This document shows positions 33,140 through 44,600 of a stretch of DNA of 64,000 nucleotides, one piece after another. How positions within the stretch are numbered: position 1 is the first letter of the stretch; the number at the start of each line of letters is the position of its first letter. The notes beneath the pieces are model-generated. The model worked only from the letters and a program-made list of their open reading frames with translations. It was not told where the DNA came from and did no database searches. This DNA comes from Nymphaea colorata (Eukaryota > Streptophyta > Magnoliopsida > Nymphaeales > Nymphaeaceae), in NCBI RefSeq assembly GCF_008831285.2, contig NC_045151.1:2291544-2355543 (forward strand). The letters run 5' to 3'. Position numbers and translations under genes: made by a program.

Positions 33140-34650
33140 CATCATTCAATCATGAAATGAAATATCATATCATCTTCTCATGTTCTCGGTGCACTCAAGC
33201 ATAGCTTCTTAACTCTAAAGTAAATATTTGAAAGCTACCTCATATGGCAATGAGGAGATAAAGAAGAGAGAAAATAAGGAAACCAAAACAATTCAAGAAA
33301 AGAAAGAATGATTCAATTATAAAATAGAATATTACTTCACCTTCTCATGCTTCCGATGCACTCAAGAATAACTTCTTAACTCTAAAATAGAGATTTTAAA
33401 ACAATTTTATATGACCATAGAGAGATGAAGAAAGGAAAAAACAAGGGAAAGAAAGGAGTGGGATGATGATTACATATCTTTAATGTGAGAATGACTTTTG
33501 GAAAAATAAACAACCTTGCTTGGATGATCCTAGATCCCCTTGAGTGAAGCTCCAAGATGATGAAGATAATGCTACCAAAATAGTTGTAACTTGATGAAGC
33601 TTGCTCCCAAGGTTGGAGAAGGAAAAGAAGTAAGAAGGAAAGAGGAAGAGGGAAATGAAGGAAGAGAGGTAAAAATTCTAAGTCCTCAAGTGAGAATCAC
33701 TAAAGTTTCTCTACGAGCTAGCTCATGCCTAAGAGAGAATATTGTAGGGGTATTTGTAGAGAGTTTTGGAGCCAAAACTCAAATTTTGATTTGTTTTTAA
33801 TTTCACAATATTTTCATGCGAATTTTAAATAATTTTGAATTATTTTCAATTTTTTTTCAAAATAATAGGTTTTGATTAAGTGAGATTGGCCATTAGCCCT
33901 ACAAATACATCTTTCGGGTGTGGGCAAGGCTCTTGCCCACCCAAAAATTTCAAAAACCACCCCCAAGGGTCGGTTTTGCAAGAAAGGGGGGCCTGCATTG
34001 TTGTAGGCCCCAGTTGGGACGTGCCCATCACTGGCGAGGCATGCGGCAGTGGATTGCGCGCTGCCACGTGCAGTAACGATCGTGTAATGTGAGAGCTACT
34101 GCGGTCACGTAACGCGATTGCTCGTACGCGAGGTCGTGCCCGCTCACGCGCGACGCGTAATTGTGCGTCACATGCGATCTCGCATTGCGTGATGTGCGAT
34201 AGCACGACTATGTGTCGCACAATTGCATGTCATGCGACACGTGATTGATTTACATTTTTTTATTATTATTTTTCAAAAAAAAACTTGGTAGGATATGAAA
34301 TAAAAGCATATAAAACCTTTTTTGTTTAATTTATTTAAAAAGCATTTAAAATTGGTTTTTTCGTTATAAAAGGGTGGTTGACTTTGTTTTGAAACATAAA
34401 ACAAGGGAGAGGTCTGTGCACACGTTTAAAATTGAAAACGAGCCATAAAACAAGGGAGAGGTCTGTGCACACGTGCGTGGCGCTTATAACACCCGATTTT
34501 GTAGTTTTGAATTCAATGCTCGATTTGGATTTAATTTGGACTTTGGATCTAATTTAGATCCATGAATTGGATTTTGGATTTGAATCGTTTAAATTTGGGT
34601 TTTGTGCTTGGGTAAAAGAACGTAATCTTTTGGAAAAATTTGGGGTGATT
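33140..34650. mobile_element. Non-coding block in place of copia integrase, possible degenerate solo LTR
   Basis: No coding capacity. The right end (minus strand) reads caccccaaatttttcc followed by ggatccaa-like repeats, close in style to the start of the Tat LTR at 10593. Inside are a direct duplication of about 160 bases (33147-33309 and 33310-33460), a duplicated 28-base phrase aaaacaagggagaggtctgt.. (34399 and 34447) and a CpG-dense block (34060-34250). The left boundary is not clean. Likely an old gypsy solo LTR on the minus strand. Confidence 0.4.
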
Positions 34651-34655
34651 ATAGT

Positions 34656-35350
34656 ATGTCAAATAGGGGGAGAATCAAATGTAAATTACATAAATTTTTT
34701 TACTGTTTAAAACAATGTCCAAGAAATTGGTTTCGTAAGCTTTCAACTGCTCTCGAAGATTATGAATTTATGCAATCTAAAGTTGATCACTCTCTATTCA
34801 CATTCAAGGGTGATAAAATTTTTCTTGCCATTCTAGTATACGTTGATGACTTGATAATTGCAGGAAATGTAAATGATGAAATTGATAACTTCAAATCATT
34901 TCTATGTAAAAAATTTCGCATGAAGGACTTAGGTAAACTTAAATATTTTTTGGGAATTGAAATGACCAGCTCTTCAAAAGGTACATATCTCTCACAACAA
35001 AAATATGCTCTAGATATTATTCATGATACAAGTCTCTTGGAAGCAAAACTAATAGAAACATGAGTGGGACAAAAGCATGGGTTGGACAAAGATTATGGAG
35101 ACTACATCAAGGATCCAACACAATATCACTGGCTTATTGGGAGACTATTCTATCTCAGCATTACATTCCCAGATATACAATACGCCATGCTCGTCCTAAG
35201 CAGGTTCATACAACAACCATGCATACCTCACTTGCAAGTGGCATTTCGAGTTATTCAATATCTAACAAAAATCCAGGCCAAAGCATTCTTATGAGTAAAG
35301 AGAATAATATGCAGTTAAGAGCCTTTCGTGATTCAGATTGGGCTACCTGC
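34656..35350 (+). pseudogene. Copia reverse transcriptase, C-terminal half, with start of RNase H
   Basis: The frame 34656-35063 holds CLKQCPRNWF, YVDDLIIAG and the FRMKDLGKLKYFLGIEM motif of copia RT. A second frame (35064-35294) continues with YHWLIGRLFYLSITFPDIQY and further to SDWATC. N-terminal RT and integrase are missing. Frame changes near 35063 and 35295. Confidence 0.88.
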
Positions 35351-35807
35351 CGTCAAACATGACGACCTGTCACTGGCTATTGCATGTTTCTTGGTCTAGC
35401 TCCCATATCTTGGATGTCAAAGAAACAACAGACAGTGTTACGATCTTCTGCTGAAGTTGAATATAGATTCATGACTAATGTGGTATGCGAAATAACATGG
35501 TTAAGATATGTATTGAACGACTATGAGTTAGTTAATTACATCTAGCAACGATTTTTTGTAACAGTCAAACAACATATATATAGCTGCAAATCCAGTGTTT
35601 CATGAGCACATGAAACATATTGAACTAGATTGTCATGTCGTACGAGAGAAATTGCTTCAGGGGACAATACACACATGTTACATCGGAAGCAAAGACCAAC
35701 TAACATACTTATTTACTAAAGCATTAGGAAAAGAGGTTTTTATCATCAATTGCTCAAATTTGGTGTTGTCAATCTTTATTTACACCTGTTTGAAGGGGGA
35801 GGGTTAA
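35351..35807 (+). pseudogene. Copia RNase H, degenerate
   Basis: Across frames one sees ISWMSKKQQTVLRSSAEVEY near 35410, then HMKHIELDCHVVREKL and DQLTYLFTKALG (35595-35807). These are the DExxY and HxRxH-type landmarks of copia RNase H. Stops and frame changes separate them. The purine tract gaagggggagg at about 35792-35802 would be the polypurine tract. Confidence 0.8.
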
Positions 35808-36090
35808 AGGAAACAATTCAACGTTCACCTCAACGGCCATTCATCTCAACACCCATTTCAACGTTCATCATTTCAAAGTCTTGATGCTTTCCACTTCAAC
35901 TTGCCTCAAATATCAAACTTATTCTAGAAAACTTTGTCACGTGAAGAAAGGAGAGCTCACTCCTACCCTTGTAAAGTCACTGTATATATTGTCTTGATTT
36001 TTAGCAAATAATGAAATATTCTTTCCATTGATAATGTTTCCTTGTTGTTCTCCTTTACCGTGTCATTCCTCATGAGTAAAACAATTCACA
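35803..36090 (+). repeat. Probable 3' LTR remnant of the copia RT piece
   Basis: Follows the polypurine tract. No clear match to the LTR at 30801, so the RT piece may come from a different element than the gag piece. The right boundary is not defined. Confidence 0.35.
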
Positions 36091-36261
36091 AACATTGTTG
36101 CAGATATGAAAGGGAAAAAAAACTTTGGACTACCTTTAAGGTGAAATAGGAAGCAATGTCAGGCGGCCGGCGGCCAGTTCCCACTGTGCTCCTTAGTTCT
36201 CATAATTAATTAGCATCCAAATTTTCCAAAAGGGGTTAGGTAAAATTTTGGTATAAGAACT

Positions 36262-36726
36262 ATGGAGTATGCATTCCCTTTCTATTGCAATTCCTCGACG
36301 ATTCGATCCACATTTAAGTTTCTCCGACCCATGAATCTCAGGAAATCAGCTGGAGTCGCGCTCCGGAACCAAAAAATTGTAATCCCCTTCCTGTCAAATA
36401 ATCTCTCTCTCTCTCTCTCTTACCGCAGCCCCTTCTCTAAAATTAATCATTCCATGGCCGACCAAAAGAGAACAGGGCTGCAGCGGCATTGGATACACGT
36501 CGGCATTGGATGCCTATCAGGGGTTACAGGTGCTTTCTACTTTAGCAGGTGTGTGTTGGGTACTCTAACGCGAGAACCACCTGCTTCAATGAACATCAAC
36601 AAAGCAACCGGCCAGCACGAGACCCCCTTCCCCTTCCTTGTTTTTGGCCATGCAACTAGGCCCCGACTCTTATTGGTCCTATTTACAAGAACGTTCTATA
36701 GTATTAGTAAGAGGAGGAAGGGTTAA
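36262..36726 (+). CDS. Unidentified ORF of 154 codons
   Basis: An ATG frame with no domain I know. The N-terminal part has basic and hydroxylated residues (NLRKSAGVALRNQKIVIPFL) such as organelle transit peptides have, and a short hydrophobic stretch GIGCLSGVTGAFYF lies in the middle. A CT microsatellite (36403-36421) encodes the LSLSLSY part, and the upstream sequence is ordinary. The frame ends as hAT-like sequence begins. It may be a first exon of a broken host gene, or chance. Confidence 0.25.
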   Translation: MEYAFPFYCNSSTIRSTFKFLRPMNLRKSAGVALRNQKIVIPFLSNNLSLSLSYRSPFSKINHSMADQKRTGLQRHWIHVGIGCLSGVTGAFYFSRCVLGTLTREPPASMNINKATGQHETPFPFLVFGHATRPRLLLVLFTRTFYSISKRRKG

Positions 36727-36733
36727 GGATTTA

Positions 36734-37032
36734 CCGGGTGAACACTCAGAAAATCGAGTTCGAGCTTGGCTTGATACTCGACATCCGCGCTCAACCTCAG
36801 CTCGTTTAAATTAAAAAATATTTTTTAAATGTAAAATAAAAATTTTCAATTGTAAAATAAAATTTTTAAATATAAAATATATTTTAATAAAAAAATATAT
36901 ATCTAAACTGAATCAGGTTGGTCTAGTCAACCGAGGCCAACCCGATACGTTATCGGCCGGCCCGAATTGATTTTTTCTGGCTCAGGCTTGAGCCTATCGG
37001 GTCGGATACCTGGACCTATTGCCCAGGCTAAT
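36734..37032. mobile_element. Two decayed hAT-like ends
   Basis: At 36734 the plus strand reads accgggtgaacactcag followed by tcgagttcgagcttgg motifs, one hAT end type. At 37032 the minus strand reads tagcctgggcaataggtcca followed by ggcc-rich words, another type. Between them is AT-rich sequence. The two ends do not match each other, so they may be remnants of two elements. Confidence 0.4.
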
Positions 37033-37701
37033 GTAACTGTGCAAGGTCTGTCTCCAACTCTCCCACTGACTTTCTTTCTCGCTTTTTTTTTGTTTTCCTC
37101 TCTCGCTTTTCGAATCACTTTCTGTCCTTTCGGGTTGAATTTTACTTCCTCGTTGAAGTTGCATGTGTGAGTGTTTCAGATTATAATATTTTTTTTGCAA
37201 GTTGGGTCTGTTTTATGCACCGAGTGGACATTTTTAATTGTTTCTTTAGGTGATGGTTTGAATCGCTACTAGGAGAATTAGTGTCGCAACCTGTGACTGA
37301 AATAGTTGTGATGGAAAATATTTGGAGTTCAATCAATTAATATTTAATCTTGTGGTCGATGGTGACATTAGTTTCTCTTCAAATATGGTATAAGTCTGTC
37401 ATATTATTTAATATAATCATAATGCAGGGAGCAGTGTATAGGGGAACATGAATTGCCAGGCACATTTTAGATGCCGTGAACACAATCAAAACATTCATTG
37501 ACACGATAAACCACTACTAAAAGTTCTAATAGTTGCTGCACTATAAAGTGTCATTAATCTAGGCTTTTGTAGCAACATATTTTAAATGCCTGGTATTCAC
37601 CATTATTCTATTCTGCAACTAGCTTTTTAAGCTTTTTTGCTGGGCGGGAACACACACAAACACAGAAAACATTCATTGACACGTTAAACCATTATTAAAA
37701 G

Positions 37702-37743
<42 letters not shown>

Positions 37744-37784
37744 AATCAAATCAAATCAAATACATAAAAATTTAAAATACACAA
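37033..37784. other. Non-coding stretch with a duplicated phrase and TA repeat
   Basis: The phrase gaacaca...aaaacattcattgacacg..aaacca..actaaaagtt occurs at about 37478-37530 and again at 37650-37702. A TA run follows (37707-37739). No gene seen. Confidence 0.5.
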
Positions 37785-38971
37785 AAGACCTTCTTGACAA
37801 GCAACACCTTGCCAGCTTAATTGCTTGGAAGTGAATTCCTATATACTACTTATCGAAACAAACTGTCATCAAATTGTTTGGTTTTTTGCATTTATCTCTT
37901 ATCCTCTATCAATAGTTTGGTCAGCTCTTGTATTTGACAACTTTCAGGTAGCGAATCACATTGATGTCTCACACCTTCATGACATCTAATTGTCAATCAG
38001 ATATTCTAATGGGAAAATGTAATTACTTTTTTATCATTCATACAGTTTGTTAATTTCGCAAACATCATGTCAAAGAATGGAAGTTCTATTGAAAAACAAG
38101 CAGCTTTTGCACTTGCAGCACTCATGGAGATTCTCATTTAGTACAAAGATGTCATGGAGCTTGGCCTTCTTGGGTATTGAATCTGTTCTAAATTCAATTG
38201 AAGCATGATTTTTTGTACAAACAGGAAATGAAAACTGTACTGTTAATTAGAGAATTTTCAGGCTTAACATTTGATTACATTTTCTGCTGTGATGACACTT
38301 TTGTGCTCCATATATAATCCCACTACCACCACCACCTTCCCATCTTCTCTATTGATGTTGTGAGTTAAAGGTCATCTTTTTGGTAAGGTGATATTTCAGG
38401 CATGCATCATTTATGTGGAGGGGTACAAGCATGTTAATGTATAGGTCTTTGTGTGCATATACACATATCATGTACATTCAAACATAATGGATTGTAGCAT
38501 TGTTATGCAACCACATATGTTTTAAATTCACCTAGAATGTGATCTTGGTTTAAAAAAAAACCTAGGAATTAGGTTAAAATTTTGTGTCTAACATGAATTT
38601 CTATAAGCTTAAGATGGTGTTCCTAACCGTCCACTCAGTTATACATGGCCGTCCATATAAAATAATGAAGTTTCTATAGGAAATTTTTTATTATTCGAAT
38701 TGGTACTTATGTTTTTAGACACTAAAATCATATATCCATGTTATCTGTACCGTTATCTATATTAGACCTTACCACATCATCCATTTTCATATCATCAATG
38801 TCATACCAAGCCTTTGTTGCCTTGCACAAGTTGTAATTTTTCTCACTTTGAGGCAATCATGCATAGCCTATGTGCATGATCTGGATACAATGTCAATCGT
38901 GTGATTGGGAACACAAAGAGAGTGATAGCACGCCCCCCCTCCAGGTGCTTTACCTCATTCTAAGTCAATAG
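37785..38971 (+). pseudogene. RGLG-like pseudogene, copy 2 (exon 5 to 7 region)
   Basis: Homologous to 22778-24000 of the main copy, introns included. The exon-5 equivalent (about 37890-37947) lost its acceptor (ttatct for ttagct) and an internal 55 bases or so. The exon-6 equivalent (38046-38173) is full length but has CAG changed to TAG at 38139-38141. The exon-7 equivalent (about 38899-38971) lost its acceptor AG and is cut off by copia sequence. Not functional. It shares the intron phrase ttttttgtacaaacaggaaatga with copies 3 and 4, absent from the main copy. Confidence 0.92.
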
Positions 38972-39281
38972 AACTCCTATGGCTAAAAACCCTACTGATT
39001 GAATTGGGCATATCATGCACTATAACTCAAATATTGTGGTGCGACAATATAGGTGCATTATACTTAGCGGCGAACCCGGTTTTTCATGCTCAAACAAAGT
39101 ACATAGAAGTTGATTTCCACTTTGTGCGAGATCACGTATCAAAGGGAAATATCTCAATAAAGTTTATCAGATCGTCCAAGCAAATAGCAGATGGACTGAC
39201 CAAACCTCTGGTATCTACTAAATTTAAAGAATTTAGAGACAAGCTGAGCGTTATCCCTGCCATGCTCAGCTTGAGGGAGCG
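38972..39281 (+). pseudogene. Copia RNase H C-terminal fragment and polypurine tract
   Basis: The open frame 39004-39327 contains ILWCDNIGALYLAANPVFHA, TKYIEVDFHFVRDHV and KQIADGLTKPL, the end of copia RNase H. The purine tract ttgagggagcg closes it at 39281. It joins RGLG copy 2 at about 38972 without a visible element end, so the upstream part was lost by deletion. Confidence 0.88.
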
Positions 39282-39890
39282 TGTGAAAGATTCTCCTCGT
39301 TGTCAAGGAGAAATCAGTGGAAATTGATATCCACTAAAGTTGGCAAGTAGAATCGTCAATTGAGGAGCGATTCAAATAAGGAAATAAATTTTGAATTCAA
39401 AATTTATGACTGCACGTTGTATCATTGCTGTATTACCATACTTAGATTACATGGTGTATCATTGTTGTATTACCATACTTAGACCACATGAAATGCTCTT
39501 GCAAATCACAACGCAAGAGAATTAGTATTCTATTGTGCGTCATCTCCTATCTCTCTCTCTCTCGTTCCTATTGATCTTTCATCATCTCCTCTCCCTCTCT
39601 CTCTTGTTTCGATTGTTCTTTCAAGAGAAACTGCAAGAGAGGAAGAGAGATCTCTCGAGAGGGCCAGCGGGATTCGATCTCAACCGCTCGATAAGTGGCA
39701 TTGAGTGGCTGAGATTAGCTGTCCTCATGACTCAAAGCCAAGGTTTGGTTCCTTTATATATATCTATATATACCAAGAAATATGTGCACTACCATGCAGC
39801 ATCAATCAACATTCTTAGAAGATGATTTGTAATTAAAGGCACAAGTAGTTCAGTACCAACCACTTGTACAACTGCCAACAATCAATTTAT
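39282..39890 (+). repeat. Copia 3' LTR following the RNase H fragment
   Basis: Starts tgtgaaagattctcc after the polypurine tract. It has an imperfect duplicated phrase (tggtgtatcattgttgtattaccatacttaga-like at 39415-39485) and CT-rich sequence (39545-39605). The right end is uncertain; ccaacaatca near 39883 is a candidate. Confidence 0.55.
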
Positions 39891-39899
39891 CATGTTAGT

Positions 39900-40140
39900 A
39901 AAAAAAAAAAAAACTTTCTATCGGCTTTGGAGTCAGTTAAAGCATTTACACTCTGGCTGGACCCTGACCCTATTTTATTTTATTTTTAATTTACATGTAA
40001 CTTTTAAATATTCTTATTTATCTTATAAAAAAATTTTAAAAAATATATTTTAGCCTTTGTTAAAATTTCTAAAAGTATAATTTCATCTTTTTTATAAAAA
40101 CTTTCTAACTTCGCCCTTGATCAGGCTCCTTTAAAAAGGG
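39900..40140. repeat. Dispersed AT-rich repeat, copy 1
   Basis: Begins gctggaccctgaccc and contains ttacatgtaa and cttataaaaaaatttt. A related copy lies at 43240-43460. Both have a gene-poor, AT-rich core between GC-richer ends, as in short non-autonomous elements. Confidence 0.5.
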
Positions 40141-40169
40141 TTTTGGTAGCCAGTCAAGGTGTTGTCCGT

Positions 40170-40640
40170 GAAGTTCTAAAATTCATAAAGGTTGATGATG
40201 ATGTCAGCTAACAGCTCATACTTGCTGTATGAAATCTCAATCTTATGATGTATATGGACCTTTCAAGATAAAAAATAGTTCATTGTAATTAGGAAAATTA
40301 ATAAATAAAAAAAGAAGATGGAATTGCATTATCTGTGAGGATTTGAAGCCACCAAATCAGGCATCCACATCCTCACTATAAAAGGCAATACCGTCGGAAT
40401 ACAAATTGTGATGACCAAATATTAAAAAGGATGAATATAGAGAAGGACGCCGAGTGAGTGAGGGTCTTCCCATAGACCGAACCACCACTAGAAAATTTTT
40501 GTGGGTTCACCAGCACTCCGGCAGTTATGGTGGCAGCATCGGCAGGGTAGGCAACCTCAGGCAGCAGCTTTCTACTGGAAGAAGGAGCGGTCGGAAGGGG
40601 CACGGGAAGGAATGAATGGGTTGTTGGTGTTCTTAAGCTT
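40170..40640. repeat. Duplicated segment, inverted relative to 28960-29350
   Basis: Reverse complement matches 28960-29350 well, as described there. The minus-strand frame 40376-40603 covers part of it and has no known domain. Confidence 0.7.
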
Positions 40641-40966
40641 ACGGCTGGCGGACTTCGAAGATTTTGGTGCGTTCGCCGAAATATTTGTCATCCCCCGCTC
40701 CGAACCTTTCCCTCCCTCTTTGCCCCTCTTTTTTCCTCTCGCAGAGACCGAGCAGCTGCTGCTATAATTCTAGTGTCTGCAGATCTGTTGCGCCCCTCTA
40801 TTTCTTCTATTCTCCTGGGCTTGTTTTATTATCTCTTATTAAACTGTGTAGGGTCAGTTTGATGGGCTGGAAATCCACTGTAGCACAAGAAAAAAATTTC
40901 AAAATTTTAAAAATTTTCTGGTTTATCAAACGCGAAAATTTTTTTGAGACCGATGAGACTGGAATC
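40641..40966. other. Non-coding stretch
   Basis: CT-rich part at 40700-40745, no gene or repeat boundary seen. Confidence 0.4.
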
Positions 40967-41349
40967 TACCAAGCTATATGTATGCAGTTAGTTCTAACTG
41001 CTATATGTACAGATTAAGTTGATCAGTTCGAGAACGATTGCTGGTTCACTCCTTATAGATATTATTTTTGATAATGAGAACATATCGGGCCACATTCTGA
41101 CTTACCTTCCCCACAAGGAACGGAAATGTCGATATGTGCTTGGCTTTCCACTGCCATACTTTTCTATGGGAAGCCAAGCACATATCAACATTTCCGTTCC
41201 TTGTGGGGAAGGTAAGTCGAATGTGGCCGTATATGTTCTCATCATAAAAAAGAATATCTATTAGGAGTGAACCAGCAATCGTTCTCGAACTGATCAACTT
41301 AATCTGTATATATAGCAGTTAAAACTAACTGCATATATATAGCTTGGTA
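40967..41349. mobile_element. Foldback element (383 bp, arms about 178 bp)
   Basis: The left arm starts taccaagctatatg and the right arm ends with its inverted copy. By eye the arms pair at roughly nine of ten positions along the full length, with a loop of about 25 bases near 41150-41172. The open frames on both strands are mirror images of each other. It is either a MITE or a young hairpin RNA locus. Confidence 0.88.
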
Positions 41350-42750
41350 CTTATATCGAACTTCCTGGCGTGCATTTTCTTGCAGCAAAGTCTGATTCCA
41401 AGTTTGTCTTTCCTCATTTGTTTGATCTATCTAATCCTTCTATTGCTACTAAATCAGTTTGTCAGGACACGTCTTGTTCAGTATTGGTCAGGAAATGCAT
41501 GTTGAACTTGTTGTCATTTATTACTCAATTTGGTTTCTTCTAACTAGGTCAGATATTAAGTTGATTTCAGTTGCCAATCTTGAAAAACAAGCAATTAGTT
41601 GCCAATCCAGCAAACTCCATCTTTCAAATAAAGTTGCTAGGAAAACAAGTTGGGACCCAAGAACTTAAGTTTCATGTGGACAAAATATTAAAATAACACA
41701 TGAGAAGATAATTATAATACTATCATCTTTAATTAGTGCTCGGCACTGAGCACTCATGGAAAAACAAAATTATTTGAGTGCTTCACATTGGAGTTCTCAA
41801 CGATTGGGTTGCCCTTTCCTTACATATAAATTAATGATAAGGTACACCTGGAAGCACTTCCACTCACTTAACCTTATGGACATGATCTACAAGTACTTTT
41901 TAGTAGAGGACAAGTTTCAAGTCATGTGGTTCCTTCATAAATATATGAGTAATGGTAAATAACAGACCACTTGAGCCAGTATTCTTAAATTTGCATTAAA
42001 AGAACATTTTAAACAAAATATGAGCCTCCTAATATGTTTATAGACTGTAATTTTGTACAAATGATGTTTTTAGTTCAATATATATATAGTTTGAACTTAA
42101 ACTTATATGGATAGTGATTAACAGAAGGATGCATATCAACCCTAGGTTGTAAACGCAGCGTCATATTAATTATTCATGGTCTAAATGATTTTGGGTGGAG
42201 GCGAACTTGAAAAAAAAATGTTTTTTTTAATTAATTTAAAAATAATTTAACAATGATAATAAATAGTTCAATACGAAGTAAACAGTAGTGACTAACATGC
42301 ATGTCAGTTTCAATAGGAACGATGAGTACAGCATTTCACTTACGGTCCACTAGGTCAGGAGAGGGAGCCGGGACTGCTGGCATGGCAGGCAATGGAAGGT
42401 GTTTGAACCTTTGGTGCTAATTCACTACGTAAGCCAAAGTAAGTCTTTATTATGAGAGCAAGGATTTGCCTGTAAAATGGAGAAAACCACAACAAAAAAT
42501 AAATCGATCCATTTTTATTTAAAAAGAATGTGTGTTTACAAAGTGGAGAATTAAGGCATGAGTAAGACAAGTTATCACGATTAAGACAAGTTATCATGTG
42601 TTTGTAGGGGAGCTCTCTCTGGAAGCTGAAGTTCTTCTCCCTTCCCTCTATCCCCAGAGTCTAGGACTTTTTGGGAATGAAGTTAAACTTACAATTACTC
42701 CCTTCAACATTGTCTCTGTTGCACTTGAGATTATTCATGGAGATTTATAG
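41350..42750. other. Non-coding intergenic stretch
   Basis: No domain-bearing frame. Short open frames (41459-41668, 41756-41962, 42355-42597 minus) have no recognisable content. AT-rich runs near 42205-42260. Confidence 0.5.
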
Positions 42751-43235
42751 GGACCAGCTCCCTATGAGCCACTGCTTCTTATGAGCCATGTGAAAGCTAT
42801 CGTTACTATTTACTATTGGTTGATGATTTTTCTTGTTTAGTTGGCTAGCTCTGTTGAAGCTTAAATCTGATGCTAGTCAATGTCTTCAAAATTTTAAATC
42901 GATTGTGGAAAAAACAAATAGGATTGCCCATCAAAATTTGTCATTGTAAAGCAGGTAGTAAATTCCTTGCTTTTAGCCTCACTGACGTTTTGGCTAGTCA
43001 CTTGTCCACATACTCCTCAGCAAAATGGTGTAGTAGAAAGAAAACACTGTCATGTTATGGAAACCGGGCATGACTATCTTAGTTCAATCTGGTTTACAAA
43101 GAGCTTTGTGGACTGATGCTTTTAGAACTGTGGTTTACCCCATAAACCAGATGCCGAATGGTCACACTTTAAATGAAAAAACACTTTATGAACTTCTTTA
43201 AGACAGACCCTATCTTGTGATCATTTGCAGGTCTT
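42751..43235 (+). pseudogene. Copia integrase remnant
   Basis: Across frames one sees CPHTPQQNGVVERKHCHVME at about 43005-43062, with the conserved Q-Q-N-G-x-x-E-R-K/x-H around the catalytic Glu, then LWTDAFRTVVYPINQMP near 43110. Many stops and frame changes. The fragment is followed by the AT-rich repeat at 43240. Confidence 0.8.
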
Positions 43236-43239
43236 TGGT

Positions 43240-43460
43240 TGTAGAGTCAGGGTAGGGGCAGAGTCAGGGTAGGCCTTGCAAGGGCTTTAACCTCACCTGA
43301 AAAAAAAAAAAAAAGAAGAAAGAAAAATTACATGTAAATTTTAAAAAATTTCATTTGTCTTATATAAAAATTTTGAAAAATGATATTTCGGCTCAGGTCA
43401 AAATTTAGAAACTTTAATTCGGCTCTTCTCATGAATTTTTTTTGGCTCCACCCCTGGAAA
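43240..43460. repeat. Dispersed AT-rich repeat, copy 2, inside copia remnant
   Basis: Begins gagtcagggtaggggc, has an A run at 43300, ttacatgtaaattttaaa and ends ggctccacccctgg. Related to 39900-40140. It interrupts the copia remnant between integrase and reverse transcriptase. Confidence 0.55.
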
Positions 43461-44600
43461 GGGTACATGTGTTTTGATCCAGTCAACAAGAAGATTTACG
43501 TTTCTGGCCATGTCATTTCAAAATCCTCAAACTCCTCTTAATGAAGAAGAAATTATGTGGTGGATTGATAAACAAAATAAAGCTTCTAAAAATTCCTCCA
43601 TGCAGTTGGTAGAAACCAGTAATACATTTGTCTTCTCAACTTTAATGCTGATGCTGATGTTAACATGACACCTATCAAAGGTAGGAATGACACGTCTAAC
43701 AGTCGCTAGAGAAGAAGACAATCAAGTCTCAGAGAAGAAGACAATCATATCTCACATGGGTTGACCCTTCGCTCCAATATCAAAGACTCCACCACCTTCC
43801 ATGGTGACCAGCTTTGTCTTGATATTGTGGAGGAGATTTCAGTAAAGGTGCCGACTAGAACTCACCACATGGTGACAGGCTCTATGGATGGGAGTATCCA
43901 TAGAATTAGAGTCCCTAAGATTTTTGAACACAAGGATCACGTTAAACACAAGGATCACGTTGATGTTGACGCTCTCCAAAAGCCCAAATGGGTTAGAGCT
44001 GTGCAAGAAGAAATTGCAGCGCTTCACAAAAACCAAACATGGATGGATTCTAGTACCTAAAAAGAAAGGTGATATTATAGGCTGCAAATTTGTGTTTAAA
44101 AATAAGATGGGTCAATTGCAAGATACAAAGCTAGACTTGTCATAAACGGGTTTAATCAACAAGATGGAATTGATGATGCTGAGACATTTAGCCCTTTCAT
44201 AAAACCCACCACTATCGAAACAGTTATTGCTATTGCAGTCAGACGAGGTTGGGGCATTAGTCAATTTGATGTGAACACTCTTATTCGTGGAGTTCTCAAA
44301 GAAACACCTTTCATGGAGCAACCTCCTGGGTTCAAAAACAAACTTCATCCAAATCATGTGTGTCGCCTTCAAAATGCCATTTATGGGCTCAAACAAGCCC
44401 CATGAGCTTGGTTTGAGTGACTTCAAGCTTATTTATTAAATCAGGTTTCTATGATGCAAGTATGATACTTCATTGCTACAGAGTAGAGGGGAATCTATAT
44501 ATGTGTTGATATATGTAGATGATATCATAATGATAGAAAGCTTGTCTAAAGAAGTTGAAAGTTTAATAGAATCTTTTGGAACAGCTTTTTTTATATAGGA
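43461..44600 (+). pseudogene. Copia reverse transcriptase, degenerate
   Basis: The end of the integrase region (near 43461-43670) is followed by the start of RT: KPKWVRAVQEEIAALHKNQTW (about 43978-44040, listed in parts), then VPKKKGDIIGCKFVFKNK, FSPFIKPTTIETVIAIA, QFDVNTLI and NAIYGLKQAP near 44400. The catalytic YVDD is at about 44511-44522. Several frame changes and stops show it is dead. Confidence 0.88.

Noticed and set aside
33147-33460. Direct repeats as a possible CRISPR-like array
   Set aside because: Only two diverged units of about 160 bases, no spacers, and the genome is a plant.
34656-35807. Joining this copia RT to the gag-protease at 31954-33139 as one element
   Set aside because: LTRs do not match and 1.5 kb of unrelated sequence lies between; left as two pieces.
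41019-41297. Two near-identical frames on opposite strands
   Set aside because: They are the two arms of the foldback element read on both strands, not a protein family.
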